Below are positions 34,820 to 47,268 of a stretch of DNA of 64,000 nt, piece by piece. The translations under genes and the position numbers were made by a program. Numbering within the stretch: position 1 is the stretch's first letter; every line of letters begins with the position of its first letter. Origin of the DNA: Marasmius tenuissimus (taxonomy: Eukaryota > Basidiomycota > Agaricomycetes > Agaricales > Marasmiaceae); the NCBI GenBank assembly GCA_029532415.1, contig JAQOTA010000052.1, forward strand, positions 2,914,001 through 2,978,000. Reading direction: 5' to 3'. The notes beneath the pieces were generated by a model that saw only the letters and a list, made by a program, of their open reading frames with translations, searched no databases and was not told where the DNA came from.

Positions 34820-36086
34820 ATGATTTTGACTCGAGAGCAATTTCAACAAGAGCAGCTGGCTGGCATGCCTCCTGCCGTCGAAGGCGTCTCTCTGGACGGC
34901 CAGGTCGTGGTGATTACTGGCGCCAGCACGGGACTGGGCTTCGAAGCCGCGAAGCATTTCGCTACTCGTGTGCCTCAGAAGCTGATCATCGTGTGCAGAA
35001 ACGAGAAGAAAGGCCAAGACGCTCTGAGCCGTAGGTTTCCTCCGCCTTTCTCATCCAATATCCGCGACACTAACCTGCATCGTGTGCAGGCATCAAAGCC
35101 GAAACTGGGTTCCAAAATGTCGTGCTCTGGATTGTAGACTTGAACTCTTTCAAGTCGATTTCGGCGACCAAAGACAAGATAAACCAACTCGAACGACTCG
35201 ATATACTCGTTGAGAACGCTGGCATTGCGTCAACTGACTACAAACTCACCGAAGATGGGTGGGACCACAAGTAAGTCCTAGCTTCCAGTACTCTCGACCC
35301 TCGGGAGGGGGCTCACGACATGATCTTGGATTTCAGTCTTCAGTCCAACGTTCTCGGACCTGCGCTTCACATTGTCCTCCACCTTCCCAAGCTGCTGGAA
35401 ACTGCGAAGAAATATCCCAAGACTACTCCTCGAATCGTGTCGGTGTCAAGTGATGTACACTACTGGACGGCTACTCCAGTGACTGAGGTGCTCGAGGCGC
35501 CAAACTCGCTGAAATTCTTGAATGACAAGAGTTATTTTGGCCGGAAGACTGAGTAAGTGATCTGGGTTGTGGAGGCTATGGACCTACTTATCAATCGATG
35601 CTTCCTTGAACCACAGCAACAGGTATCTTGAAACGAAAGGTGAGTTTGCAGCTTTGAGTTGATTATCCTTCCCATTGACGCTTCATTCTCTGAACCTCAG
35701 CCCTTGGTGTCATGTTCATCCGAGCCCTTCAACAACGTCTTCCAAATGTGACAGCCTGCTCCGTCAACCCCGGGTTCTGCTATAGCGAACTTGACCGACA
35801 CATGGAAGGTGATCAGGCCGAGCATATTCGCGACCTGAGAGCGAAAATCGCGTTTACCACCGAGGAAGGAAGTCGACAGCTTCTCTTCGCTGCCATTGGA
35901 CACAGAGACCGGGAGGCGGAGGTACGAGGAAGCTACCTCTCGTTCAGTCGGGTGTCAGAATGTAGCGATCTCATTTTGAGCGACGACGGACAGAAATTGG
36001 AGAAGAGATTGTGGACAGAGATCTTGGATGTGTTTGGGAAAGTCGACGGAACGGCGAAGGAGATTGTCCAGACCCATCTTTCCTAA
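34820..36086 (+). CDS. short-chain dehydrogenase/reductase, copy SDR-2
   Basis: Near-duplicate of SDR-1 in the opposite orientation. It starts MILTREQFQQEQLAGMPPAV and has the Rossmann motif GASTGLGFEAAKHFA, LDILVENAGIAS, LQSNVLGPAL, RIVSVSSDVHYW and NRYLETK at the YxxxK site. The end is SVNPGFCYSELDRHMEGDQ and TAKEIVQTHLS, stop at 36086. All cofactor and catalytic residues are kept, so it should be active. Exon number, intron positions and much of the intron sequence are shared with SDR-1; the intron at 35271-35336 is the counterpart of 23006-23071. Similarity goes on for some tens of bases past the stop (CCTAAACTGTACAA) and then fades. This points to a recent inverted segmental duplication or to gene conversion between copies. 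Substrate unknown. Confidence 0.92.
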
Positions 36087-36850
36087 ACTGTACAATAGAC
36101 AATCACTCGTACCTATGTAGTCCCCCAACTATGGTACTCTGCTCTGTACAATCCATGAATCCTCGTTGGACCTGTCTCGTACTTCCCAGCGCCGAAATGA
36201 AGGACAACTCCATCGCGACATGAAAGTCTGCGAAGGGAATTTACATGATTGCCAGCGACTTTATCGTCCAGAAGGTAACTCGATACTGGTTCGGGTTAGG
36301 GATCGTCGGGTCGTGCGCAAGAAGGTATGGTTTGGCCAGAGTCGTGGGCGGGGTGAGAGTAGTATTAGTGTGTTGAGCGGGCCGGCTTAACTGCCCCTTC
36401 CAAACAGGTTGGAACTGTCGCTCGACTTGCCAGATAGGATCGCTTGATTGTGACCGCGACTTAGAAGTGACAGTTTAGGTGAGCGTGGAAGAGGACAATC
36501 AGCCAAATACCATAGAGCACAGCGAGACATCAAGCTCACCTCCCCCAGACAGGTATCAGTACCAGTTTCAGCTCTAGCAGTACCAGTGCCACCTCGACTC
36601 TCGAGTTGAAGATACACTGGAAATGGCGCATTTTATATACCGGTCTTCCTCCCGCGTTGCACGTCCGTCACGATAGACTATATTTCCAAAATGAATTCGA
36701 TCTACCAGAACCGATGTTCTTCAGTCATATAAGTACATGTCGCGCTATATTGTTTTGTCCTCGCTGTTAAAAGCCATAATCGTAGACTGCATCCGTAATC
36801 CCTTCCCCAGCTCCGATCCTCCCTCCCTGCTCGTCATGAACACGGTAAAC
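36087..36850. other. convergent 3' region after SDR-2
   Basis: Holds 3' UTRs of SDR-2 and the DUF6533 gene. Fading similarity to the SDR-1 3' flank covers roughly the first 150 bases. Nothing else is recognised. Confidence 0.45.
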
Positions 36851-38960
36851 TCAGCCAAGTAATCCTCCATTGCTGCTGTCACTAGATTGAACTTTCCCGT
36901 GTTGGTATCCGTGTCCGGGAGCTGCTGTTTGTGTCCGAGTTATAGTCTCAGCGGCGAGGTCCGTAGCTATTCCTATATCCCGATCGGAAGGGATGGTTGA
37001 ATTGCCAACCCTACGTCTGGTCCTAGCGAAGAACCGGGGTATCATCCGACTCGCGACGGCCCAGCTGAGAGTGGCGTTGTTCGTGGACTCTGAGGTTCCG
37101 GTTCGAGAGAACCTCTTGAGGTGGAGTGTTATTCGAGACGTCATGGTTACCTGTGAATGGTAGTCATGGCGAGATTAGCGATGTGAGACTGTTGAGAAGA
37201 TCGGGATGATTGGTACCGTTATACTGAAATGTATGGGTGGCGATCTCAGACTTTTGGTAAACAGTCGACTGGTTGCCTGCGAAGGGAACACTTACAGCAG
37301 TTGAAACCTTGACAGACCACAGATAAACCCGAATCAACATTTTCGTCGACATATGTTTGAGATGGAAAAGGGCTTAGAGAGACTCACTGGTTTAGCAGGT
37401 AACTCGTGATACTCGATCCTAGAAAGTTTGCCAAAGTCAATGCAAGTGCCGTTGAGGATATAGTTCTGCAAAGGCATCCCATCATAAACCGCCGCGAAAG
37501 TTCACCATTTATCAGACCAAAACGTCAGCCTGATGCGGAGAGCCACGAAAGGAGACGTACAAATAGTACAATATTCCATCCTCGATCAACCTCCTTGCGA
37601 TGTTAGACCGAGTCTCCCCTCGGACTAAGGGGTAAGTCCTGTAGAATATGAGGCCAAATACGACGGTGTCGTACACGAGCTGCAACCAGACCGTTGAGGA
37701 CATCAAGACCCTCTTGGCGGTTGTTTTTGAGTCGAACATGTAAGAGGTGCATGGGGGTGCTGTTGGGTAGCTGGTCAGAGACTTGTGGAAGGAATCTCCG
37801 AATCAAGCAAAGAAAATTCACCAAGAATGCCGCTAATGTTGACGCGCGCTATCAAGGAGGACAACACGATATGATCATTGGCATGGAATTACATCTCACT
37901 CCAAGAAAGATCGGCATACCGTTTGTGAGCAACCACACATGTGGCCCACACCACAGCGCCAAAAGGGACCCAACAGCAAACACGACTTTCAGCTGGTTCG
38001 TGTAGAGAGCATGAATTCTAGGAGGTACGAATTGTGAGCCGAGTATGAGCCAAGATTGAGTTTGAATGTTTCATAGTTGTACTCGCCGAATCGCCATTAT
38101 GAGTCCAGCTATCCCCAGACCGATCAAGGTCAAGGAACCCTCGAAATAGAAGATTGGACGGCACCTAGTTGAGCTGTTTGAACGTAGATGTAGAAATTTG
38201 GCATTGGCCACGAACGTCTATGGGTTCGAGTTAGCACCCACATAAACTGCCAGGTCTACAATTCCAGTTGGTGGTCATACTTACAGTGCTATCTGTTTCT
38301 GAGCTCCACTCAGACGCTGGACCCGGATAAGATACTTATGGGCTCTTCAACATAGCAACATTGCGCGGAAATTCCAGAACATACCCAGTAGGTAAACAAA
38401 AAAACCGAGAGGTACTGCATATCGATTCTGTGATTCCGATGATGGGCTGTCCTGACCGGCGTTATGTGAATGGCGCGAAGGCTCACCAATAGAAACAGGA
38501 CCATCACTGTCTGTGATGTCAAGTATCAATTATAGAGGTGAGGGAAAGGTGACACTTACCAAGTCCTTTTGTACCCTGCCAGACATACTCAACCTGTGAA
38601 GAAAGACCTAATAAGTGCTGTGTGGCAAAAGGGGGTCTATAACTGATTCAAGAGGGAGCTCACCTCCATCACAAATGTATCAATGTGGTCCCAGATGAGG
38701 ATAGTAAAGCCGACGATCCCGACATACTGTGCAAGCAGGTTGTCTTCATTGCAAGCGCTACTGGATTATCGCGGAAGCTCACAGATACCCAGGTGCTAGA
38801 GGACGACAGTGCGTCAGTAGCGCATAAATGGCATTTAAACGACCGAGAACAAGGAACAAGAAACGTAGATAGTTAACGAGGGAGGTAGCACATACTGTGT
38901 CTCGACAGCCGCTATACTCGTTTCAACAGGGCCAGACTGCTGGTTCAGAGCTGCTGCCAT
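36851..38960 (-). CDS. DUF6533-type seven-helix membrane protein
   Basis: Member of a large basidiomycete family of predicted seven-helix membrane proteins of unknown function. From the ATG at 38960: MAAALNQQSGPVETSIAAVE, then the DUF6533 block QYVGIVGFTILIWDHIDTF, VEYVWQGTKGL and NRYAVPLGFFVYLL. Further helices are IFYFEGSLTLIGLGIAGLIM followed by AIRRVQL, NQLKVVFAVGSLLALW, a segment near 37620-37740 (TVWLQLVYDTVVFGLIFYRT) and NIARRLIEDGILYYL. The last is ISSTALALTLANFLGSSITS. The cytosolic tail begins MTSRITLHLKRFSR and ends at 36851. About nine short exons make the exact borders approximate. The topology resembles a receptor, but no ligand or G-protein contact motif is visible. Confidence 0.78.
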
Positions 38961-40793
38961 TACCGGAGAGATGAATGCAGGGAATAGCAGGAAAGAAATT
39001 TGGAACCAATCGAACCTTTGGGGCAGCCTTTATGTTACGGTTCCCTTCATCAGCATCAGTTTGCCAATATGGGGAGCCCGGGGCTCTAAGATACCCTGCA
39101 ATGCACTGCAGCCACTGCCAAACCAGGATTCAATGATTGATCAAAAACCACTTTTGTGTAAACAATCTTTCCGTACGAATCCAAGAAACGACGCACAAGT
39201 TTCTTCGAGGCTTCGCGATAAACAACGCGAGATGAATCCCCTTCGCTTGACGCCAACTTGACGCTTTATGAGGGCCAGATGGCAATTTTCGTCATTAATC
39301 CCGAGGGAAAAAGCTGAAAGGTACAACTCACCGCATCTCGTTTTAAACATCAGAATCAGGTCCACATATCATCACGGTCATCTTTTCACCATCACTTGCA
39401 GATATAAGTACTTAACCACCCGTGGTGAGAAAATCGTGTGCGAACTTGAGTGGGGCTGTGGACACGAAGCGGCTTTGCCGCCAACCACCATGTTCACCTC
39501 GATCGCGATTTGCCGGGAATCAGGGCAAAACCTGAGTCTGCGCCCGACCTCCGGGCGTGATTAATGATTCCCCCCCTCAACCTCGATGTCAACATGATAC
39601 ATCGACCCGTTCAGGCGTCCACCAACACTACCATTCCTTCGGTTGGCGAAGCGTAGACGCGTACCTGCTACAGACCCAGGCTCGGGGGGGGGGGGGCCCG
39701 TTGGATAGATTTCCCGCGACGACGCCTGATTTTGGTGGCGAAAATGGTGATGGGGGTAGCAGGGGAACGAGCCAAGCGGAGGAGAAGAGGAGAGTATCTG
39801 AGTCTTGGCGGGAGGAGGTAGCGAAGACCAAGTTGAAGCCCAAACCAGGCGGAGGGGAACCATCACCAGTGTCGAGACCATCACTGCTAGCGTCACCGGA
39901 CAGGTCCAACACCTCAATTAACGTTAACGCCAGCGTGAGGCAGTAGGGATTGGTACCGCCATCATTGTCAAAGCCATTGTAAGCGCCAACACCGATACAG
40001 CAGCTTTCGTCTAGTACTACTGCCAGCTTACCAGCGCCAGGCAGCCCCCAGCACTGTCAATGGATGGCCATCCAGTGGATAGGCTCTTCGCTTCGATACC
40101 CGAGCTCGAGCCTGAACATGTGAGGGGAAGAAATGAAACAAAGCCGCAAAGAAAGAGGAACTTACAACTCGAACGATGGCTGGTGAACTATCGACGACAA
40201 AGGAGACAAAGAAACAAAATCACCTGTTCGTAAAGGTCCGTACAATCCGGCAGTGGGTTGGACGACCTCGAGACCGAAACTCAAGTCCTCTCGTGCCAAT
40301 TCTTCACTGCCACTATCAGTCTGGGTCTGGGTCACCGGCAACTCGGGCGACTTCGACCTCTTCTTCGACTCTCAGTGTTTTGAGTCCACGACCGGCGTCA
40401 ACGGGTACGGATACGGGTAGAGAGAAATTCTAACTGACTCGAATGACTGAATCCACGGGTGCAACTCTATCCTCGGAACCACAATCACCTGCATCTTTCT
40501 CGTCGAAACTCTCCAATATCGTGACGGTCAAACAAGGAATCTCGTTCTCTGGTTCTCTTACCACCACCAAACCAGACACAACGGCGTGATCGACCTTACC
40601 GTCCGACGACGAAGAGGAGGGGAAAGAGAAAGTCGTCATCCTTAGCGATCGGACGATGACTCAAACGATGCCCAACTCAACCGCCAAAACGAGAAACAAG
40701 AATGCCTTTCTGCCTCGGAGTGCCCATGTGAATAAAGTATCGATAAATAAAAACGCGTAGTACTAGCCCAACGTCCTCTTGACTGCCCATTCA
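38961..40793. other. intergenic region with unrecognised open frames
   Basis: About 1.8 kb. An open frame at 39557-39946 (plus, 129 residues) and its mirror on the minus strand are low-complexity. The sequence is interrupted by a 13-base G run at 39684-39696. Fragments around 40050-40440 look weakly protein-like (FASIPELEPEHVRGRNET) but do not assemble into a supported gene. Confidence 0.35.
39684..39696. repeat. G13 homopolymer
   Basis: Run of 13 G on the plus strand. It sits inside an unsupported open frame, so length errors here would change any predicted protein. Confidence 0.9.
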
Positions 40794-42759
40794 TCATTGT
40801 CTGAGGATAGCAACGTTCACGTTGGCCTCGTGGTACCTCTCTCCTCCTACCTCGGCTTCGATATCCATCCATTGCATAAAACGAGGGAAGCTCGTTGAGA
40901 AGAACATGTAACCCGCCACCGACGCAAACCTAGAGTCTTGAGAAAGTTTGATTGTCTCTCGTTTTGGTCTTGTATCATTGGGTGTACCAGATTCGTAGCT
41001 CAAGATCGAAACTGTCGACGACGGGTCGCTCGTTCGCACCTGTGAAATGAAGTGAGTATTTTCCCTATCCAATGGTGAGAGGACAGGGTAGATCGTACCG
41101 CGACGACTAGGTCCAATGAAGTGGGGAGTCCTGACGTCGAACTACGAGCACGATCAAATAAGATTGTGTCCTGCTTGATGGGCAGACCAGCACCGTCGTT
41201 ATCGACAAGAACAGGTTCGGAACCATTTCCTTCATCAACTTCGAACCAAAACTTTGAGATTGAGCTAGTCATGTTGATTTTCGCATCGAACTGGTAGATG
41301 GAGAAACCGTTCAGGCCGCGCTTGAGAGCCAAGCTCGAGCTACTGCTTGTGAACATTCCCTTGGAAGACACTGAACACCCAGAAGCAGGGCAAACGGACC
41401 CTTGACGGTCATTCCAAAAGAGGGTAACGGTTCTCGAGGGTGAGGGATTGGATCCAAGTAGCTGATCCTAGGCATCAGTACATTGCGCGATGGGTGTAGC
41501 TAAAATATACGTACTCGGAGATCTGTCGTGAATCGGAAGAGTCCATCATTTCCGGGGAACAGCCTAGTATCGCCAACCTTATACGCGATGGGCTCCACAA
41601 CGTCGGTCAGTTGGACGCCTCTGGGTACAGTGTCTATCATGCGTTCGAAAAGTTCGCCGCAGACCTTGTTAAAGTTGTCAGGCGAAGCGATACTGGAGTT
41701 AAAGTATCCATGTGAGAATCTGAAAACTGCTAGCCCTGCGGTACAAGCGAGGCACACCTTTGCATTGTCACATTTCCGTCGCTGGCGAAAATTCGAAGGT
41801 CCGAATTCGTGGTGATATTCGGTCCCACAACTAATGGATTGGGAGTTGTACCGTCGAGATACCCGGTCACTCCAAACGCATGCATGAGGTGCGGGGAGTC
41901 ACGATGCAGAGAGACTAAGGCTTACACGTTGTTGTCGAATTTATGAGTTCCATCGAATAGCACTATGTCGTCGTCGACTGGTGTTTGTATGATCTCCGGA
42001 AAATCCGTACGCCGAACCCCACCTAAAGAATGACCACAGGCAACGAGACCAATCATCTCCGATTGAGAGAAACCCTGTCGACGGAACGACTCCGTGTGAG
42101 CGGCGAGATCTTCCTGAGGTTCTGGCACCGTCTCAGGTCCTGAGACTGTCGCGTCCACTCGCCCTCCTCTGAAAGGGATTATGGGCCCGCCGCACGCCGC
42201 GACACCGGTGACAGTGCCTGCTGCAATGACATCGGCCACTGCGAAAGGGAGATGTGAGTGCAAAGGCCACGCATTTTGAGGGAATAACTTACAACTGACA
42301 CCTGGGTTCGTGAAACCGAGGAAATCAACAACGGAGTCGGACATTCCTTTCCCAACATTCTGCAAACGAACTTAGATCAGGGTAAGGGGAGTTTACCAGG
42401 CTCTTTGACCCACCTGTGGTCTATCGAGTTCGAACGCAATAGAGGCATCCAAGCCTCCCGTTCCGTCTTCTATGTTATGTGTGGACATGTCATGGTAGGC
42501 CTGGAGTAATTCGCGAAAGAAAGGTTAGACCTGGGTCTATCAACGATGACAACGCTCTTACCAGGCGAACCCATTGAGCAGGCATGGTTGTGTTGTCGCG
42601 CGGTGTACATTCGTTTGGGTTCAAGGACGAAAAGCTTCCTGCCCAAATTAATTCGTCAAGACGCTCCATTCTAAAATCTGGCCAGTGAAGGGCGCTAACA
42701 GACGCGGTGGCGTAGGAAGCAAGAGCCGCCCACTTCAAAGTGGTCTTGTACGAGGACAT
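40794..42759 (-). CDS. secreted heme peroxidase (plant-peroxidase superfamily)
   Basis: Oxidises substrates with H2O2 at a heme centre. The ATG at 42759 gives a signal peptide (KWAALASYATASVSA) before LHWPDFRMERLDELIW. The distal heme side is WVRLAYHDMSTHN (Arg and His) with GTGGLDASIAFELDRPQ. The middle carries GMSDSVVDF, VSCADVIAAGTVTG and CGGPIIPFRGGR. The proximal His motif is MIGLVACGHSLGGVRR. The C-terminal half (DNFNKVCGELFERMIDTVP, RDFPE region, then a beta-rich domain ending NVNVAILRQ) is longer than in lignin peroxidases. It resembles the fungal peroxidases sometimes followed by WSC domains. I see none of the acidic Mn2+-binding triad or surface Trp clearly, so a ligninolytic role is not claimed. 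Exons splice cleanly; stop at 40794. Confidence 0.9.
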
Positions 42760-42772
42760 CCTGTGGGGGAGG

Positions 42773-42800
42773 GAGGAGGAGAGAGAGAGAGAGAGAATAA
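42773..42800. repeat. GA-rich simple repeat in the peroxidase 5' leader
   Basis: A run of GGAGGA followed by repeated GA lies directly upstream of the peroxidase ATG. On the coding strand it is a CT-rich leader, common around fungal transcription starts. Confidence 0.7.
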
Positions 42801-42841
42801 TTCAAATGTTGGTGGTATACCTTGAGCCTCAACGAGGGCAG

Positions 42842-42852
42842 CTTTTATACCT
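42842..42852 (-). promoter_or_regulatory. TATA box of the heme peroxidase gene
   Basis: Reads GGTATAAAAGC on the minus strand, about 85-90 bases before the ATG, with a CT-rich leader between. Confidence 0.55.
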
Positions 42853-43606
42853 AGCTTGCCTTCGCAAAAAATCGGTTTGACACAGTTGCGAGCCTGGAAG
42901 GTATGAACATACCCGTCGCTACGATGGTATGTACCAACTGTTCCGCAGCGTTAGCTTTACCAAGGTTCCTAACATGGCTGCGGAGAGGCCACCAGTTGAA
43001 CTTCAAATTGAATGAAGACATTGAGTGGGACCCTGTAAGCCCAGAGATATTTTTTGGTGCCGAAAAACTTCCGACTCCTGCTGGCTCTGGGTCCGGGGTA
43101 CCTGATTCTCAACCAAGCGATGGTTCTTGCAACCTTCGGCTATCAGTAGATAGCCGGTTGTGATGAACATCGAACGTGGACGGCATATTATTGATTGTCC
43201 AGATCGGTCTTGAGGTTGAGGATTTTGCAGCCTTCTCTGATGCAAAGGAATGAGATGTAAGAAGCTCACAGACAAAGCACTCTCGGCCGAGCTTGCCTAA
43301 AGCCTCTCTGATTTGTTTTGCCCGATGCCAACTTCTCGTTCACGATTGAGGTCGACAGTCAGATCTCAGACCTGACTGAAACCGTTCGCCGGCATGTTCT
43401 CAACCGCTTGCAGGCGTTGCAATAAGTGATGCACATAAGAACATAAAGCTAAGCACAAAAAGCTGTTCATAGTCAGGCCACCGTGTACGCGACAACAAGT
43501 AACATATCCTCACCTAATTGTACATTTCCCTTTTCCACCCACCCATAAACCAAAACACATCAAGGTTCATTACAATCCTGACGCTTCGCTACACCTCCGT
43601 CCCCAT
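42853..43606. other. intergenic region between peroxidase and MCC alpha
   Basis: About 750 bases with the distal peroxidase promoter and the MCC 3' UTR. A plus-strand frame at 42903-43163 is unsupported. Confidence 0.45.
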
Positions 43607-46600
43607 CTAGGCGTTCTCCGCAGCAGCGCCCTCCGCAGCCTCAACCTCAATATCCACCAACTCCCTTCCTTCCTCAACCATTTCCCCATCTTTACACCCA
43701 ACGGCTTTAACGACACCATCCACATCCGCTCTCAAAACGGTTTCTGTCTTCATACTCTCGAGGACGACAACGCTTTGTCCTTTCGTCACCTTATCGCCAA
43801 CCTTGACCTTGACTTCAACCACCAAACTCGGCATAGGGGCCTTGAGAGCCCCTTTTGCAGCAGCGTTAAGGACATCACCACCCAAGGATAACAACCAATT
43901 AGGTGTCGGGATGACCAAGGTGGTCTTCTGTCCGTCGCTGAAGATATGTAGACGTTCCATCGTGCTGTGAGACGCCGACGCGGGTACATTGGGTGGCGGC
44001 GGTTGAGACACAATAGTCGAGTTCATTAGTTTCTCCGATAACGTGGTCGTGAGTTTTGTGGAGGAAGGTAAGGTCGCAGGCACATTTCGGAATTGAGAAG
44101 TTTGTGTCGGGGTTTTGACGTCGATGTCAAAGAGGCCTGAAGGTAGGGATTTCACTACAACGGTTGAGGGCTCGTTGGTGGTAACAGCGTCATCTTGCAG
44201 AAGGACGACCCGCTCGTATGTGTCTCCGCCAAATCTACGTGAGGCGAGTGTCGACCAAGGAGACGAGGCATTCGAGGAGAAAGTAGGGTGATCCCTCAGA
44301 ACGACGTATAGCGCTGTCTGAGCCAGAACCTCCGGTGCCGGTTCAGTAACAGTTGGGAAGAGTGCGTCATGGTGTTTCTAAGAAAAGAAAACTTAGTCAG
44401 ACAGAGAGCCGATGAAATGCGTTCTCCTTACCGGAATGAATCCAGTCTCGACTTCTGCGTCAATGAACGCTGAATTCCCAGCCAAGGTCCTCAAAAACTC
44501 AATATTGGTGGACACGCCCACAACGTGGTACTCGTCTAGTGCTTTTCGGAGTAGCCTCAACGCCTCGGTACGATCTTTCCCGTGGACGATCAGCTTGGCA
44601 ATCATCGGGTCATAAAAGACACCAATTTGAGACCCTTGCCCGAATCCTTGCTCGAGACGAACGGAGGGAGTGACTTGAACATCTCGCGAGGTTATTGACG
44701 GCGCCAAGACTGCTGTTGAGCCTGTGGCAACAACCGATGGGGGCTCGTTCGAAGGCTTAGAGTAGGATGTTGCGAAGGTGAGGGTAGGTTCCGGTGTCGA
44801 GAGGTAGACTAGTGAACCAGAATCGGGAAGGAAATTGTTTCTCGGCTTCTCTGCGTAGATACGAGCTTCAAAAGCATGTCCGACGAGAGGGATCGATGTC
44901 TGATCTAAGGGAAGTGGGTTGCCCGCCGCAACCTAAGCGAAACCGCAGGGATCAGGACATGGCGTTTATGATACGAAAAGCCCAAGCACCCACGTCTAAT
45001 TGCCATTCAACGAGGTCTAATCCAGTGACCATCTCCGTCACAGGATGTTCTACTTGTAAACGTGTGTTCCTATAAGCGAGGTTCAGATACTTTTATGCCT
45101 CGTTCGGCGGTCGGACATACATCTCCATGAAATAGAAATCTTGAGTATCGTTGTCGAAGATGAACTCGACTGTTCCGGCACCGACGTAGTTCACGGCTCG
45201 TGCTGCCGCGACAGCCTTTGAGCTCAAGTCGGATCTCAGCTCTGTGGATAAACCGGGTGCTGGTGCCTATCCAGAGAGGACGTCAGGAGGCAAGACACTT
45301 ATTAGAAACGGCAAACCGACTTCTTCTATGATCTTTTGGTTTCTTCTCTGCACCGAGCAATCTCTCTCCCACAAGCTAACGGCCCCGCCGAGCGCATCAG
45401 CGAAGACCTGAACTTCAACGTGTCTGGGGTGTTGGATATATCTCTCTACGAGGACGTCGTCGTTTCCGAACGATTTGATAGACTCCCGCTTGGCGGACGT
45501 GAGGGCTTCCTGAAAGGCCTCGGCAGTTGGAGTCGTAACAATACGCATGCCCTTGCCACCACCACCATGTACGGCTTTGATCAGAACAGGGAACCCTGAG
45601 CGAGAGGTATTGTCAAGACAGGACAAGAGAGGGTACGTCGCACGATTCACCTATTTGTTTTGCTTGCTCATAGAGGAAGTCGGGGTCTTGATTCTTTCCG
45701 TGGTATCCAGGAACGCAGGGTACTCCAGCAGCTACGGGAGGAGTTAGGTTGGATGGAACGCTCGGAGATGTGTATCCGTACCCAGCATGATGTTTTTCGA
45801 TTCGCTGTGTCATATCAGCAAAACTATCCGTACGGAAAATCGCTCGATGGGCGCACCTTTTAGAGCCCATACTAACAATCGAACTCGCTGGAGGTCCGAT
45901 AAACACGATCCCCTCCTCAGACAACAACTCCGCAAACTTTGCATTCTCGCTTAGGAATCCGTATCTGTCGCCGAAGGTAAGGTAGTTGCTGAACAGGGTA
46001 ACTATACACCTCACCCCGGATGAACGGCCTGCCAATAAACACGTCAGTCGAGTTCGAGAGGGCGACGCGAGCCACATAAGATGCGTACCTGTGCCCCACT
46101 ACGACGGCAAACCTCAACAATCTTATCCATACGTAGCTGAAAGCAGGCATGTTAACCACAGCGCGAGGTCGAGAGTACCGCATCCGAATACGAACATAGC
46201 TCTCCGAGGAGGGTGCTGGCCCTATGCAGTATGCTTCATCGGCCTGGAAAGCGAATATGATTATGGAGGCCAAGCATTCGTATACCCACACACGCACCAA
46301 TTGGACATGCATCGAATCCTTATCCGCTTCACTATAGACGGCCACGGTCCTTATCCCCAACTTCCTTGCCGTACGGATAACCCGGCATGCAATTTCCCCT
46401 CTAATGTAACGTCCCAGGTACTCAGTAGGAGCACGGTTGATATCTCAAACCTCTCTTCACCTGTTCGCTATGAGAATCTTGTCAAAGTGCGGCTGTCGAG
46501 AGTGTCTAGTAGATTCTGATGCGGGGAATTAAGTTCAGTTGACGTTTCCGGAACGAGATGGCAACACATCGACGCACCCAAGTCCGAGGCATACAGTCGG

Positions 46601-46773
46601 AGCTGATTTCTCCAAGGTTCATGGTGAGATGTAGCTGAGGTGTACCGTTCTCGTGCACCTAAGCTGGTTATTCTCGGATGTGGGGGGGAGACAACGGATT
46701 TCGAGGGATGCGCTGCGGTTACTCTCCGAATTTGCTTGATACTTCTGGCTGCTAACGTCCGCTTTGAGAGCAT
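43607..46773 (-). CDS. mccA: methylcrotonoyl-CoA carboxylase, biotin-carrying (alpha) subunit
   Basis: Mitochondrial leucine breakdown: carboxylates biotin with ATP and bicarbonate for transfer to 3-methylcrotonyl-CoA by the beta subunit, which is not in this window. The ATG at 46773 gives a basic presequence ([20 protein letters not shown]). The biotin carboxylase domain follows: [109 protein letters not shown] and [19 protein letters not shown]. The BT linker region follows, with [20 protein letters not shown]. The C-terminal biotinyl domain has [18 protein letters not shown] and [10 protein letters not shown], where the Lys of ESMKT is the biotin site. Ser at this place, in an ESMK rather than AMKM context, is typical of MCC rather than pyruvate or acetyl-CoA carboxylase. 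Stop at 43607. Many short introns. Confidence 0.95.
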
Positions 46774-47268
46774 GGTAGCGACAGTACACGGGAAATGAGG
46801 GAAGACGATGAAGAGAGAGAGCAAAAGTAAAGGGAGTTCCGAATTTCTGTCAAGATCCGGATATGGTACGCACGGACCATCCCCGGATCACGTTTTATGA
46901 CGTACCGCGACATGGCATTGGATGTGGTAACTCTAACCTCAACCTCTTCATTGGTGCATATAACGTGTTGCAAGAGGAGCTACAGTCATTAGTCGGTCTC
47001 TCAGACTATGAAAGTCGCATAGCGCTATCACTCAGACTTTGCGAAGGCAGTTTGAGAGCAGAGGCAAGGGCATCCCATTTCACACCGCTGAATGAGCGGC
47101 AGGCTTCGAAGGAGAGCGGTGGGGCAGCGGACTTTTGCATTATTGTTGAACAACAAGAAAACACGTTTATCTGCTGGGATTATGGGTTCAAGCAGCAAAC
47201 TCATGGAGCTGTGGGGGTCACTAAGGGATACTATACATATTCGTGAGTCCATAAGTATAACAGAAGGT
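46774..47268. other. intergenic: MCC promoter and SDR-3 3' region
   Basis: A plus-strand open frame at 46863-47246 (127 residues) fills this gap but has no motif, no splice partner and overlaps the MCC promoter and SDR-3 end. I treat it as chance. Confidence 0.4.

Noticed and set aside
38218..38245. GGGTTCGAGTTAGCACCC, resembling a tRNA T-arm
   Set aside because: The stem does not pair as a 5-base T-stem and no acceptor or D-arm was found; it lies inside the DUF6533 gene.
39557..39946. Plus-strand open frame of 129 residues
   Set aside because: Low complexity, depends on the G13 run for its frame, and an equally long mirror frame exists on the minus strand.
46863..47246. Plus-strand open frame of 127 residues between MCC alpha and SDR-3
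   Set aside because: No motif or splice support, and it overlaps the MCC promoter and the SDR-3 end.
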